A DNA stretch of 64,000 bases, taken from contig JAXGNN010000001.1 of the NCBI GenBank assembly GCA_040767925.1, positions 620,001 to 684,000 on the forward strand, written 5' to 3'. This stretch comes from Phil1 sp040767925 (GTDB lineage: Bacteria > Bacillota > Clostridia > Christensenellales > CAG-138). The first letter of the stretch is position 1, and the number at the start of each line of letters is the position of its first letter. The position numbers and the translations under genes were made by a program. Positions 50,976 to 59,515 of the stretch are shown piece after piece. The notes under the pieces were generated by a model, which was given only the letters and a program-made list of their open reading frames with translations, ran no database searches and was not told where the DNA came from.

Positions 50976-51851
50976 TTACTGGTTTTTCAGCAATTGGGCG
51001 GCCTTCGCGGCATCCGCCGCGATGCGCGCGCGAAGCGCGTCGAGATCGCCGAACTCCATCTCCCCGCGCAGCCTTTTGACGAAGGCGACGCGCAGCTCCT
51101 CCCCGTAAATATCCCCCGAAAAGCCGATCAGATGCGTTTCCACGGAGGTTTTCTCCCCGCGCACGGTCGGGTTGCAGCCCACGTTCGTCACGCCGGGCCA
51201 TGTTTTGCCGCCAACCGTCGCGTATGCGGCGTAGACGCCGTCCGCGGGGATCACGAGCCCCTCATAGCCCGCGAGGTTCGCCGTTGGGAAGCCGATGCTC
51301 CGGCCGATGCCCCTGTTGGGCGCGACCGTGCCTGCGAGCGCGTAATGCCTCCCCAGCATCGCGGCGGCCTTCTCCACGTCGCCCCCCTCGAGGCAAACGC
51401 GGATGCGCGTGCTAGAAAGGGGTTCGTCCTCGAACAGCACGGGCGGCATGATCTCGACCGCAAATCCCATTTCGCGGCCGAGCGCGCGCAAAAGCGCCGT
51501 GTCGCCCAAGCCGTTTTTGCCGAACGTGTAGTTGTAGCCCGCGACCGCGAGGCGCATGTTGAAGCGGGCAACGAGCATTTCGATGAAATCCCGCGGCTGT
51601 GTCGCCGCGAACGCGGGCGTAAAATCGTCCGCCGCGACCGCGCAGTATTCCCCAAGCGCCTTAAGACGCGCAGCGTCCGTCATCAGAAGCGGCGGGCAAG
51701 CGCCGAACGCCGCCATCGGATGGGCTGAAAACGTATAGACGAGCGGCCGGAGATCCTCCGCGCGCGAAGCTTCGATCGCGCGGCGGATGAGCGCGGCGTG
51801 CCCTAGATGCACGCCGTCGAACGTGCCAAGGGCGATTGCGGTTCCCCTCAC
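50976..51851 (-). CDS. ribF: Bifunctional riboflavin kinase/FAD synthetase
   Basis: 291 residues. The N-terminal nucleotidyltransferase shows ALGTFDGVHLGHAALI and AGYNYTFGKNGLGDT; the C-terminal riboflavin kinase shows NRGIGRSIGFPTANL and VGCNPTVRGEKTSVETH. It makes FMN then FAD from riboflavin. The start overlaps truB by four bases, so it is coupled within the nusA-infB operon. Confidence 0.96.
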   Translation of the reverse strand: MRGTAIALGTFDGVHLGHAALIRRAIEASRAEDLRPLVYTFSAHPMAAFGACPPLLMTDAARLKALGEYCAVAADDFTPAFAATQPRDFIEMLVARFNMRLAVAGYNYTFGKNGLGDTALLRALGREMGFAVEIMPPVLFEDEPLSSTRIRVCLEGGDVEKAAAMLGRHYALAGTVAPNRGIGRSIGFPTANLAGYEGLVIPADGVYAAYATVGGKTWPGVTNVGCNPTVRGEKTSVETHLIGFSGDIYGEELRVAFVKRLRGEMEFGDLDALRARIAADAAKAAQLLKNQ

Positions 51852-52753
51852 GCCTCCTCCCCTCCCTTCGCGAGATTGAGTTTGATATGCATCCTGCCGT
51901 TTTTCGCGATGCCGATGCCCGCGAACGCGCCGTTGACGTACGCGCGGAGCGGCGTTTCCTCCTCATATTGTTCGAGCGCGGGATCGGCGATCTCCACGCC
52001 GTTGACGAACAGGCGCGCCTCGTTTTCCGAAAGCGAAAGCCGCGCCTCGCCGAGTATCGCGAGCGCGTCCTCTATGGGGACGACGGCCTCCTTCAGCCTG
52101 CCCTCGCCCTTCAAACGTGCAAGTTCATCTAGACTATACGAATCCTCGATGCGAAACGCGCCCGAGCGCGTGCGCAGCAAAAAGGACATGTGCGCGGGCG
52201 TGCCGAGCGCTGCGCCGATGTCCGCGCAGAGCGTGCGCACATAGGTGCCCTTCGAGCAGGCCATTCTGATGAGGAATCGGTTCTCCCCCGTCTTCATGAG
52301 GGCTTCGAGCAGATAGACCGTCACGTCGCGCCTGAGCGCCACCGCGTTTGCGCCCTCGCGCGCGAGCTGATAGAGCTTCTTCCCCTCGAGGCGCACGGCG
52401 CTGTACATGGGCGCGATCTGGCCGATTTCCCCCGTAAAACGGGGCAGCGCGGCCCGCAGTTCCTCGATTCCAACGCGCGAAACGCCCCGTTGCGTGACCG
52501 AACCGTAGGAATCCTGCGTGTCCGTCGCCGCGCCGAAGCTGATTTCGGCGATATACTCCTTTTGCTTGTCCACGAGATAGTCGAAAAGCCGCGTCGCCCG
52601 GCCGATGCAGACGGGCAGCACGCCCGCCGCGCCGGGGTCGAGCGTGCCCGTGTGGCCGACGCGCTTCATTCCGAACACGCGGCGAATGTCCGTCACGGCG
52701 TCGCTCGAGGTCATGCCGGGCGGTTTCAGGAGATTGACGACGCCCTCGATCAT
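51848..52753 (-). CDS. truB: tRNA pseudouridine-55 synthase
   Basis: 301 residues. NLLKPPGMTSSDAVTDIRRV and GHTGTLDPGAAGVLPVCIGR contain the TruB catalytic aspartate; CSKGTYVRTLCADIGAALG is also conserved. It forms pseudouridine 55 in the tRNA T loop. Overlaps both neighbours by four bases. Confidence 0.96.
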   Translation of the reverse strand: MIEGVVNLLKPPGMTSSDAVTDIRRVFGMKRVGHTGTLDPGAAGVLPVCIGRATRLFDYLVDKQKEYIAEISFGAATDTQDSYGSVTQRGVSRVGIEELRAALPRFTGEIGQIAPMYSAVRLEGKKLYQLAREGANAVALRRDVTVYLLEALMKTGENRFLIRMACSKGTYVRTLCADIGAALGTPAHMSFLLRTRSGAFRIEDSYSLDELARLKGEGRLKEAVVPIEDALAILGEARLSLSENEARLFVNGVEIADPALEQYEEETPLRAYVNGAFAGIGIAKNGRMHIKLNLAKGGEEA

Positions 52754-53712
52754 GCGCGCACCGCGTCCCGCGCGCGGGAAAGCGCCCGCGCCGCGACCTC
52801 CTCCATGCTCCCGCGCGCCGTGTAGCCCGCGGCGTGCGCGTGTCCCCCGCCGCCGAGCTCCTTGGCGAATCCGCCGACGTCCGCATAATGCTTGGAACGC
52901 AGGCTGACCTTGTGTTCCCCGGGGGAAGACTCGCGGATCAGGACGGCGATTTCCACGCTCTCGATGTCGCGTATGTGGTCGATGATGCCCTCGGTATCCT
53001 CCTCCGAGGCGCCGCAGGCCGAAATATCCTCCATAGCGAGGCGGGAAAGGCCGATCCTGCCCCCTTCATAAATTTCGAGCTTCGTGAGCGCTCTGCCAAG
53101 CAGCCTCTGTTTTTGAAGGGGGATCGACCGGTAGACCCTGCGGTTGATCTCCGTGTTGTCCGCGCCGAGCGTCATCAGCTCCGCGGCGACGCGGAAGGTC
53201 TCCGGCGTGGTGTTGGAATAGGCGAAATTGCCCGTGTCGGACATGATCGCCGTATACAGGCAGGTCGCGACGTCCCTGTCGGGCGCGACGCCTAAGAGCC
53301 GAATAAGCGCATAGATCAGTTCGCCCGTCGAGGACGCGTCCCCGTCGATGTAGTTGAGATGCGCGTAGCGCGTGTTGGTGACGTGGTGGTCGATGCAGCA
53401 GGTGCGCTCCGCGCCGCGAAAGAGAGACGCCGCCTGCCCGAGGCGCGCCTCGTCCGCGCAGTCCACGGCGATGGCGGCGCGCGCCGGCTTCGCCTCCGCG
53501 GGCGCGAGGATGCCCCCCGCGCCGGGCAGGAACTCGTAGATATGGGGGACGCGCTGCTCGCAGACCGCCTGGGCGCGCTTCCCCATGCGCCTTAACGCGT
53601 GCGAGAGCGCGAGCGCGCAGCCCAGCGTATCCCCATCCGGGGATACGTGGGCGATCACGACGAAATCGTCGTATTCGCGGATCAGATCGGCAATGGATTC
53701 CAGCGAGTCCAT
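52750..53712 (-). CDS. nrnA: DHH-family nanoRNase/pAp phosphatase
   Basis: 320 residues. HVSPDGDTLGCALAL and CCIDHHVTNTRYAHLNYI are the DHH catalytic motifs; the DHHA1 domain ends in GGGGHAHAAGYTARG. It removes 5'-3' nucleotides from very short RNAs and dephosphorylates pAp. It replaces oligoribonuclease in Bacillota and keeps the usual place between rbfA and truB, overlapping truB by four bases. Confidence 0.95.
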   Translation of the reverse strand: MDSLESIADLIREYDDFVVIAHVSPDGDTLGCALALSHALRRMGKRAQAVCEQRVPHIYEFLPGAGGILAPAEAKPARAAIAVDCADEARLGQAASLFRGAERTCCIDHHVTNTRYAHLNYIDGDASSTGELIYALIRLLGVAPDRDVATCLYTAIMSDTGNFAYSNTTPETFRVAAELMTLGADNTEINRRVYRSIPLQKQRLLGRALTKLEIYEGGRIGLSRLAMEDISACGASEEDTEGIIDHIRDIESVEIAVLIRESSPGEHKVSLRSKHYADVGGFAKELGGGGHAHAAGYTARGSMEEVAARALSRARDAVRA

Positions 53713-53713
53713 C

Positions 53714-54073
53714 TCACTCCCCCGCTCGGTCCTTGTTCAGCTCCCGGAGGATGCCCGCGATGCGCACGCTGTACTCGATGGAATTGTCGAGGGTGAATTT
53801 GAGCTGCGGCAATTGCCTGAGCTCCATGCGCGCGCCCAGCTCGTGCCGGATGAAGCCCGCCGCCCGGTTAAGCGCGTCGACGGTTTCCGTCCGCACGGCG
53901 TCGTCCCCGTCGTAGACGCTGACCCTTACTTTGGCAAGCTTCTGGTCGTTGGTGACCTCCGCGCTCATGATGGTCGTCATGGGCGAGACGCGCGGGTCCT
54001 TCAGGTCGCGCACGATCTCACTGAGGGTTTTCTTGACCTCCTCGTTGATGCGGTCAAATCGTATGTTCGCCAT
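53714..54073 (-). CDS. rbfA: Ribosome-binding factor A
   Basis: 119 residues with the type-II KH-like RbfA core: RFDRINEEVKKTLSEIVRDL, KDPRVSPMTTIMSAEVTNDQ and FIRHELGARMELRQLPQLKF. It helps mature the 16S rRNA 5' end in the 30S subunit. It lies 39 bases after infB. Confidence 0.96.
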   Translation of the reverse strand: MANIRFDRINEEVKKTLSEIVRDLKDPRVSPMTTIMSAEVTNDQKLAKVRVSVYDGDDAVRTETVDALNRAAGFIRHELGARMELRQLPQLKFTLDNSIEYSVRIAGILRELNKDRAGE

Positions 54074-54112
54074 TTCGTCCTTTCCGTTCCCGGGGTTTTC
54101 TCCTTTTCCCGA

Positions 54113-57100
54113 TTATCGCTTGACCTCTTCCATGACGAAGGCTTCGATCACGTCGCCCTCGTGCAGGTCGTTGAAGTTCTCGATGCCTATGCCGCACTCG
54201 TAGCCCGTGGCGACTTCCTTCACATCGTCCTTAAAGCGCTTGAGCGAGGCGATCTTGCCCTCGTGCACGACGATGCCGCCGCGCACCACGCGCACCTGCG
54301 CGCTGCGGGCGATCTTCCCCTCCTGCACGTAGGAACCCGCGATGGTGCCCACGCCGCTGACCTTGAACGTCTCCCGAACGGAGGCGTGGCCGAGCTCCAC
54401 TTCCTTGAACACGGGCTTGAACATGCCCTTCATGGCGTTCTGTATATCTTCTATCGCATTGTAGATGATGCGATAGAGCCGCATATCGACCTTTTCCTTC
54501 TCCGAAGCGACCCGCGCGCTGGCGTTGGGGCGCACGTTGAAGCCGATGACGATGGCGTTGGACGCGGAGGCGAACATGATGTCCGTATCCGTGATCGCGC
54601 CGACGCCGCCGTGGATGCATCTGACGCGCACCTCCTCGTTGGAGAGCTTCTCGAGCGCCTGCTTGACCGCCTCGACCGATCCCTGCACGTCCGCCTTGAC
54701 GATGACGTTGAGGTCCTTGATCTCGCCTTCGGCGATCTGGACGAACAGGTCGTCGAGCGACACCTTCGCGAGGTTCTTGAGCTGCTCCGCCTTCTGCTTG
54801 TCGCGCCGCTCCTCGGCCACCTGGCGGGAGAGCTTGTCGATCTCGGCGACGTTGAGCATGTCGCCCGCGCTGGGCACCTCGGAGAAACCGAGCACCTCGA
54901 CCGGCGTGCTGGGGCCGGCCTCGGTGACGCGCCTGCCCTTGTCGTCCACCATCGCGCGCACGCGGCCGTACGCCGTGCCGGCGACGATCGTGTCCCCGAT
55001 CTTCAGCGTGCCGTTCTGCACGAGCACCGTCGCGATGGGGCCGCGGCCCTTGTCGAGCTCCGCCTCTATGATCGTGCCCTTGGCGAGCCTCGCGGGATTC
55101 GCGCGCAGCTCGAGGACATCCGCCTGGAGAAGGATCATCTCGAGCAGCGTGTCGATCCCCATTTTGGCCTTTGCGGAAACGGGCACGCAGATGGTGTCCC
55201 CGCCCCACTCCTCGGAGACGAGGCCGTACTCCGTGAGCTGCTGCTTGATGCGCTCGGGATTGGCGGATTCCTTATCCATCTTGTTGAGCGCGACGATGAT
55301 GGGCACGCTCGCGGCCTTGGAGTGGTTGATGGCCTCCACGGTCTGCGGCATGATGCCGTCGTCCGCCGCGACGACGAGTATGACGATGTCCGTCACCTGC
55401 GCGCCGCGCGCCCGCATGGAGGTGAACGCCTCGTGGCCCGGCGTGTCGATGAACGTGATCTGCTTGCCGTTGCAGCTGACCGTGTACGCGCCGATGTGCT
55501 GCGTGATGCCGCCCGCCTCACCCTCGGTCACATTGCTGTGGCGTATGGCGTCGAGAAGCGACGTTTTGCCGTGGTCGACGTGGCCCATGATGGTCACGAC
55601 CGGCGGGCGCACGACGAGGTTCGCGTCGGCGTCCACCTCATCGCTGCTCGCGAGCAGCACTTCCTCCGCGGTTTTGGCGATGCTCTGCTCGAGCTCGATC
55701 CCATAGTCGGAAGCGATGAGCGCGCAGGTATCGAAATCGATCTCCTGGTTGATGGTGGCCAGGACGCCGAGGATAAAGAGCTTTTTGATGATCTCGGCGG
55801 CAGGCTTGCCGATTTTCTCCGAGAGGTCCTTCACCGTGATGGTCTCCGAGGTGATCACCGCCTTTTCAATTCTTACGGGTTCGGGTCTGGGCTGCGGCGC
55901 CTGCTGCCTCTTCTTCCGGCGCGAGCCGAAGCCGCCATCCTCATCCCATGCCCCGGCGCTCGGGGCGGCCTCCTTCATGAGGGTCTTCTTATTCTTAATG
56001 TGCCTGTCGTCTTCCTTGCCGGTACGAGGGCGCGTATTCTTGGAAGGGTCAAACGTGCGCGTCGGCGGAGCTGACGCCGCCGCGGCCGTTTCTCCCGCGC
56101 GCGGCTTCCCGCCCACCGGCGGCCTGCCGGACTGGTACCCGCCCTGCGGGCGGTTCGGGTCGCGCGGTTGGTACCCGCCCTGCGGGCGGTTCGGATCGCG
56201 CGGCTGATAGCCGCCCTGCGGACGATTCGGGTCGCGCGGCTGGTAGCCGCCCTGCGGACGGTTCGGGTCGCGCGGCTGATACCCGCCCTGCGGACGGTTC
56301 GGGTCGCGCGGCTGGTACCCGCCCTGCGGACGGTTCGGGTCGCGCGGCTGATACCCGCCCTGCGGACGGTTCGGGTCGCGCGGCTGATAGCCGCCTTGCG
56401 GGCGGTTCGGGTCGCGCGGCTGATACCCGCCGCCCTGTGGGCGGTTCGGGTCGCGCGGCTGATAGCCGCCCTGCGGGCGGTTCGGGTCACGCGGCTGATA
56501 GCCGCCCTCGCGCGGCTGCGGCGGCCTGTCCGAAGGCCCTCTGTTGTCGCGTTGGCGGTCGTAAGTATTTTGCGCCTGATAGCCGTCGCTCTTCCTCGCG
56601 GCGGGGTTCTCCCTCTCCCTTTCCTGCGCCGGGACCTCCCGGGCGGGCGCCTGCTGCGGCTTCGCCTTCGTTTCCTCGACGGCGGCGGGTTTCGCATCCG
56701 AAACGGCCGCGGGCTCTTCCGCCTTCGCGGCGGGCTCCGGCGCGTCCTGCTGAACCCTCGCGGGCTCGGCCGCGCGCGCGGCGGGCTCCGTCTTCGTTTC
56801 GGCGGGGGCCGGAAGCTCTTCCCTCTCCTTCTTCGCGGGCGCCTCGGCGGCGGGCGCGGGCGTTTCCGCGGGCTCGTCGCTGCCCACGTGATAGGCCGCG
56901 GCCTGCTCGGATTCGAGCAGCTCTTTCAACCTCTCGGCGCGCTCCGCCTCGAGGCGTTCCCTCTGCTCGGTTTTTTCCTTCTCTATGAGCACGGTTTCAA
57001 AGCGCCTCACCTCGGCAAGCGTGCCGCCCATATCGGAATGGGCCTTTTTGATCCTCTCAAAAAGTTCCTTCGCCTGCGCTTCCAGCTCTTTGGCCGAGTC

Positions 57101-57121
57101 CATGACTTTCGCTTTTGCCAT
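54113..57121 (-). CDS. infB: Translation initiation factor IF-2 with a long repeat-bearing N-terminus
   Basis: 1002 residues, far longer than the roughly 720 of B. subtilis. Residues 1-90 are charged helices; 90-205 are Ala/Glu/Pro-rich; 206-328 hold ten near-identical YQPRDPNRPQGG repeats; an IF2_N domain follows at about 425. The G domain starts near residue 505 with PPVVTIMGHVDHGKTSLLDA, DTPGHEAF and NKMDKE, followed by domains II-IV. It brings initiator tRNA to the 30S subunit. ATG 57121 overlaps the ylxQ stop (TAATG); the frame beyond is antisense to nothing useful and only reflects ylxQ. Confidence 0.96.
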   Translation of the reverse strand: MAKAKVMDSAKELEAQAKELFERIKKAHSDMGGTLAEVRRFETVLIEKEKTEQRERLEAERAERLKELLESEQAAAYHVGSDEPAETPAPAAEAPAKKEREELPAPAETKTEPAARAAEPARVQQDAPEPAAKAEEPAAVSDAKPAAVEETKAKPQQAPAREVPAQERERENPAARKSDGYQAQNTYDRQRDNRGPSDRPPQPREGGYQPRDPNRPQGGYQPRDPNRPQGGGYQPRDPNRPQGGYQPRDPNRPQGGYQPRDPNRPQGGYQPRDPNRPQGGYQPRDPNRPQGGYQPRDPNRPQGGYQPRDPNRPQGGYQPRDPNRPQGGYQSGRPPVGGKPRAGETAAAASAPPTRTFDPSKNTRPRTGKEDDRHIKNKKTLMKEAAPSAGAWDEDGGFGSRRKKRQQAPQPRPEPVRIEKAVITSETITVKDLSEKIGKPAAEIIKKLFILGVLATINQEIDFDTCALIASDYGIELEQSIAKTAEEVLLASSDEVDADANLVVRPPVVTIMGHVDHGKTSLLDAIRHSNVTEGEAGGITQHIGAYTVSCNGKQITFIDTPGHEAFTSMRARGAQVTDIVILVVAADDGIMPQTVEAINHSKAASVPIIVALNKMDKESANPERIKQQLTEYGLVSEEWGGDTICVPVSAKAKMGIDTLLEMILLQADVLELRANPARLAKGTIIEAELDKGRGPIATVLVQNGTLKIGDTIVAGTAYGRVRAMVDDKGRRVTEAGPSTPVEVLGFSEVPSAGDMLNVAEIDKLSRQVAEERRDKQKAEQLKNLAKVSLDDLFVQIAEGEIKDLNVIVKADVQGSVEAVKQALEKLSNEEVRVRCIHGGVGAITDTDIMFASASNAIVIGFNVRPNASARVASEKEKVDMRLYRIIYNAIEDIQNAMKGMFKPVFKEVELGHASVRETFKVSGVGTIAGSYVQEGKIARSAQVRVVRGGIVVHEGKIASLKRFKDDVKEVATGYECGIGIENFNDLHEGDVIEAFVMEEVKR
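56140..56505 (-). repeat. Ten tandem 36-bp coding repeats within infB
   Basis: Each unit encodes YQPRDPNRPQGG; one unit carries an extra GGN codon. The DNA units differ mainly at third positions (for example GGTTCGGGT against GATTCGGGT), so the array has kept close DNA identity and may change copy number. Confidence 0.9.
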
Positions 57122-57450
57122 TATTCTACCCCCGTGTCTTCTTCCCGGCGCGTTTCCCTGTGCGCCGCAGCTATCATCCTTGCGAACCCCTCGTCCGTCA
57201 CCGCGGCGATCATCCTGCCCGGCTTGCCGATAGGCGCGCCCAGTTCCTCGAGCTCGATCAGGGGAACGCCCGCGCGCGCGCACATGCCGCGGTATCTTTC
57301 CTTGGTGTTGTCGCTCGCGGAGCCGTCGAGTGCCGCAAGGCGCGCCCTGCCGCCCTTGATGAGCTTCTCGCAGGCAAAATCGCCCGCGGCGCACTTTCCC
57401 GCTTTCATCGCGAGCCCCAAAGCGCCGCGCAGTTTTTTATCGTCAGCCAA
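57121..57450 (-). CDS. ylxQ: YlxQ, L7Ae-family RNA-binding protein
   Basis: 109 residues from a TTG at 57450, which has AAGGAG seven bases upstream; an ATG at 57468 would add six residues. LADDKKLRGALGLAMKAGKC, GDFACEKLIKGGRARLAALD and GVPLIELEELGAPIGKPGRM are the L7Ae/YbxF pattern for kink-turn binding. It sits between ylxR and infB as usual and overlaps both. Confidence 0.9.
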   Translation of the reverse strand: MADDKKLRGALGLAMKAGKCAAGDFACEKLIKGGRARLAALDGSASDNTKERYRGMCARAGVPLIELEELGAPIGKPGRMIAAVTDEGFARMIAAAHRETRREEDTGVE

Positions 57451-57709
57451 GCCCGATCTCCTTTTCAATCAAGGCGAACACCTCGTCGCCGACCTTGTGT
57501 TCGAGCGCGCGCTCGAGCGCGCGCGTTTTCTTCGCGCGCTCCAGGCACTGTGCGTTCCTGCACATGTACGCGCCCCGGCCCGAAGCCTTGCCCGTGGGGT
57601 CCGGCTTCACGATGTCCTCCGGCGTGCGCACGACGCGGATGAGCTCCTTCTTGGGCGTCATCTGCCTGCACGCGACGCACATGCGCATAGGCGTTTTCTT
57701 CTCAGCCAT
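57443..57709 (-). CDS. ylxR: YlxR (DUF448) RNA-binding protein
   Basis: 88 residues. MRMCVACRQMTPKKELIRVV, GRGAYMCRNAQCLERAKK are the YlxR signature with its cysteines. The ATG at 57709 overlaps the nusA stop (TAATG). Known in clostridia as a regulator binding RNase P RNA; here function is by family only. Confidence 0.93.
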   Translation of the reverse strand: MAEKKTPMRMCVACRQMTPKKELIRVVRTPEDIVKPDPTGKASGRGAYMCRNAQCLERAKKTRALERALEHKVGDEVFALIEKEIGLG

Positions 57710-58812
57710 TATTCCTCCGCAACATCGTCCTCCCGCGCGGCCTCCTCCTCGAGGGATTCCTCGTAGAGGTCCATCTCGCGCTCCGCCTGGGACTGGCTCT
57801 TGATGTCGATCTTCCAGCCGGTCAGCTTCGCCGCGAGGCGCGCGTTCTGCCCCTCCTTGCCGATGGCAAGCGAGAGCTGCGTGTCCGGCACTACGACCTT
57901 CGCGGCCTTCTCGGTTTCGTTGATGTAAACCATGAGCACCTTCGCGGGGCTGAGCGCCTTGGCGATGTAAACCGCGGGGTCGCTGTCCCACTCGATGATA
58001 TCGATCTTCTCGTTGTGCAGTTCGCTGACGATACGCTCCACGCGGATGCCCTTTTGGCCCACGCATGCGCCGACCGCGTCGACCTGCGAGTCGGTGGAGT
58101 GCACGGCGACCTTCGTGCGGAAGCCCGCCTCGCGCGCGATGGATTTCACCTGCACGATGCCGGACATGATCTCGGGCACCTCGAGCTCGAACAGCCGTTT
58201 GACGAGGCCCGGATGCGTGCGCGAAACGAGCACCTGCGGCCCCTTGCTGGTCTTCCTGACCTCGAGCACGTAGACCTTGATCCTGTCGCTGGTGCCGTAC
58301 TCCTCGCCGGGGATGGTCTCGTTCATGGCGATGAGCCCGTCCGTTTTGCCAAGCTCCACATAAACGCCGTTCTTCTCGACGCGCTGCACGATGGCCGTGA
58401 GGATTTCGTTCTCCTTCTCGACGTACTCCTCGAAGATCACGCCGCGCTCCGCCTCTCGAATCCTCTGCACGACCACCTGCTTGGCGGTCTGCGCCGCGAT
58501 GCGCCCGAAGTTCTTGGGATTCGACTCCTCCTCGAGCACGTCGCCCACCTCGAAGAGAGGGTTGATGCGCTTGGCCTGCTCGATAGAAATCTCGATCGTG
58601 GGGTTCTCCACGACCTCGACGACCGTTTTGCTCGCGAATATCTGCACCTCGCCGGTATCCCTGTCCACCACGGCGCGCACGTTGCCGGTGGTGTTATAGT
58701 TGCGCTTGTAGGCCGCGACCAGCGCCGCCTCGAAGGCGTCGATGAGCACTTCCTTGTTGATGCCGCGCTCTTTTTCAATGGCGTTCAGGGCCTCTATAAA
58801 ATCGGCGTTCAT
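57709..58812 (-). CDS. nusA: Transcription termination/antitermination factor NusA
   Basis: 367 residues: N-terminal domain binding RNA polymerase (MNADFIEALNAIEKERGINK), S1 domain (VQRVEKNGVYVELGKTDGLI), and two KH domains (VGACVGQKGIRVERIVSELH; LAIGKEGQNARLAAKLTGWK). The acidic C-terminal repeats of proteobacterial NusA are absent, as usual in Bacillota. ATG 58812 follows GGGAGGAG. Confidence 0.96.
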   Translation of the reverse strand: MNADFIEALNAIEKERGINKEVLIDAFEAALVAAYKRNYNTTGNVRAVVDRDTGEVQIFASKTVVEVVENPTIEISIEQAKRINPLFEVGDVLEEESNPKNFGRIAAQTAKQVVVQRIREAERGVIFEEYVEKENEILTAIVQRVEKNGVYVELGKTDGLIAMNETIPGEEYGTSDRIKVYVLEVRKTSKGPQVLVSRTHPGLVKRLFELEVPEIMSGIVQVKSIAREAGFRTKVAVHSTDSQVDAVGACVGQKGIRVERIVSELHNEKIDIIEWDSDPAVYIAKALSPAKVLMVYINETEKAAKVVVPDTQLSLAIGKEGQNARLAAKLTGWKIDIKSQSQAEREMDLYEESLEEEAAREDDVAEE

Positions 58813-58840
58813 TGTTTCTCCTCCCAAATGTATTAAAAGC

Positions 58841-59308
58841 TTAACGAAAATCTATAAAGGGGCGGATGAGCGCAGCGTCCTTGCGCAGAATCTTCCTCTC
58901 CCCGCCCTGATCGGGCGCGAGCGTGAAGCTCTCGGCGTCGTAAGAGACGAGCGTACCCGCAAGCTCTTTCTTTTTATCGATAGGCGCGTAGAGCCTGACC
59001 TCGATTTTTTTGCCGAGGCTGCGCGCGAAATCGCGATCCTTCTTGATGGGATGATCGAGCCCCACGGAGGACACGATCAGATAATATTGCTCGCTGACGG
59101 GATCCGCCGCGTCGATGAGCGGCTCTATGGCGCGGCTGACGCGCTCGCAGTCCTCTATCTTGACGCCCGAGGGCGCGTCTATGGTGATCACGAGGTTCAT
59201 TTCGCCGAATTCCTTGACATATTCGACGTCGTAAAGCTCGTAACCCATCCCCTCGATCTTCGCTCTCACGATACCGTCGACAGTCTCGGTTACCTTCATC
59301 CGGCCCAT
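58841..59308 (-). CDS. rimP: Ribosome maturation factor RimP
   Basis: 155 residues. EGMGYELYDVEYVKEFGEMN, LVITIDAPSGVKIEDCERVS and YYLIVSSVGLDHPIKKDRDF are typical. It assists 30S assembly. First gene of the operon, about 80 bases downstream of a strong promoter. Confidence 0.95.
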   Translation of the reverse strand: MGRMKVTETVDGIVRAKIEGMGYELYDVEYVKEFGEMNLVITIDAPSGVKIEDCERVSRAIEPLIDAADPVSEQYYLIVSSVGLDHPIKKDRDFARSLGKKIEVRLYAPIDKKKELAGTLVSYDAESFTLAPDQGGERKILRKDAALIRPFIDFR

Positions 59309-59387
59309 GCCTCCTGCTTCTCAAAATAAAAGAGCGGGAACACCCACTCTCATCACCCAATAACGGCTTTGCCGCCCAACGCATCAT

Positions 59388-59416
59388 ATTATAGCACAGC
59401 AAAAAGCCGCTGGCAA
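59388..59416 (-). promoter_or_regulatory. Promoter of the rimP-nusA-infB operon
   Basis: On the minus strand: TTGCCA (59416-59411), 17 bases, TATAAT (59393-59388), with TG before the -10. A near-consensus sigma-A promoter driving the eight or more genes to ribF. Confidence 0.85.
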
Positions 59417-59450
59417 GAGATTTATCCGTACGGTTTGCGCGGGTTTTCGG

Positions 59451-59479
59451 TTGCCGCGGATTACTGGGTCTGTTATACT
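59451..59479 (+). promoter_or_regulatory. Promoter of the zinc-ribbon membrane protein gene
   Basis: TTGCCG (59451-59456), 17 bases, TATACT (59474-59479), 37 bases before the ATG. It is back to back with the rimP promoter. Confidence 0.75.
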
Positions 59480-59515
59480 TATTCATAATCACATATTTTG
59501 GACGGAGGTATCATA

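Noticed and set aside
53585..56074. 829-codon open frame on the plus strand
   Set aside because: Antisense to infB, rbfA and nrnA; no family features and His/Arg/Asp-heavy composition typical of shadow frames.
56140..56505. Regular repeats that could suggest a CRISPR array
   Set aside because: Units are contiguous without spacers and encode an in-frame 12-residue repeat of IF-2.
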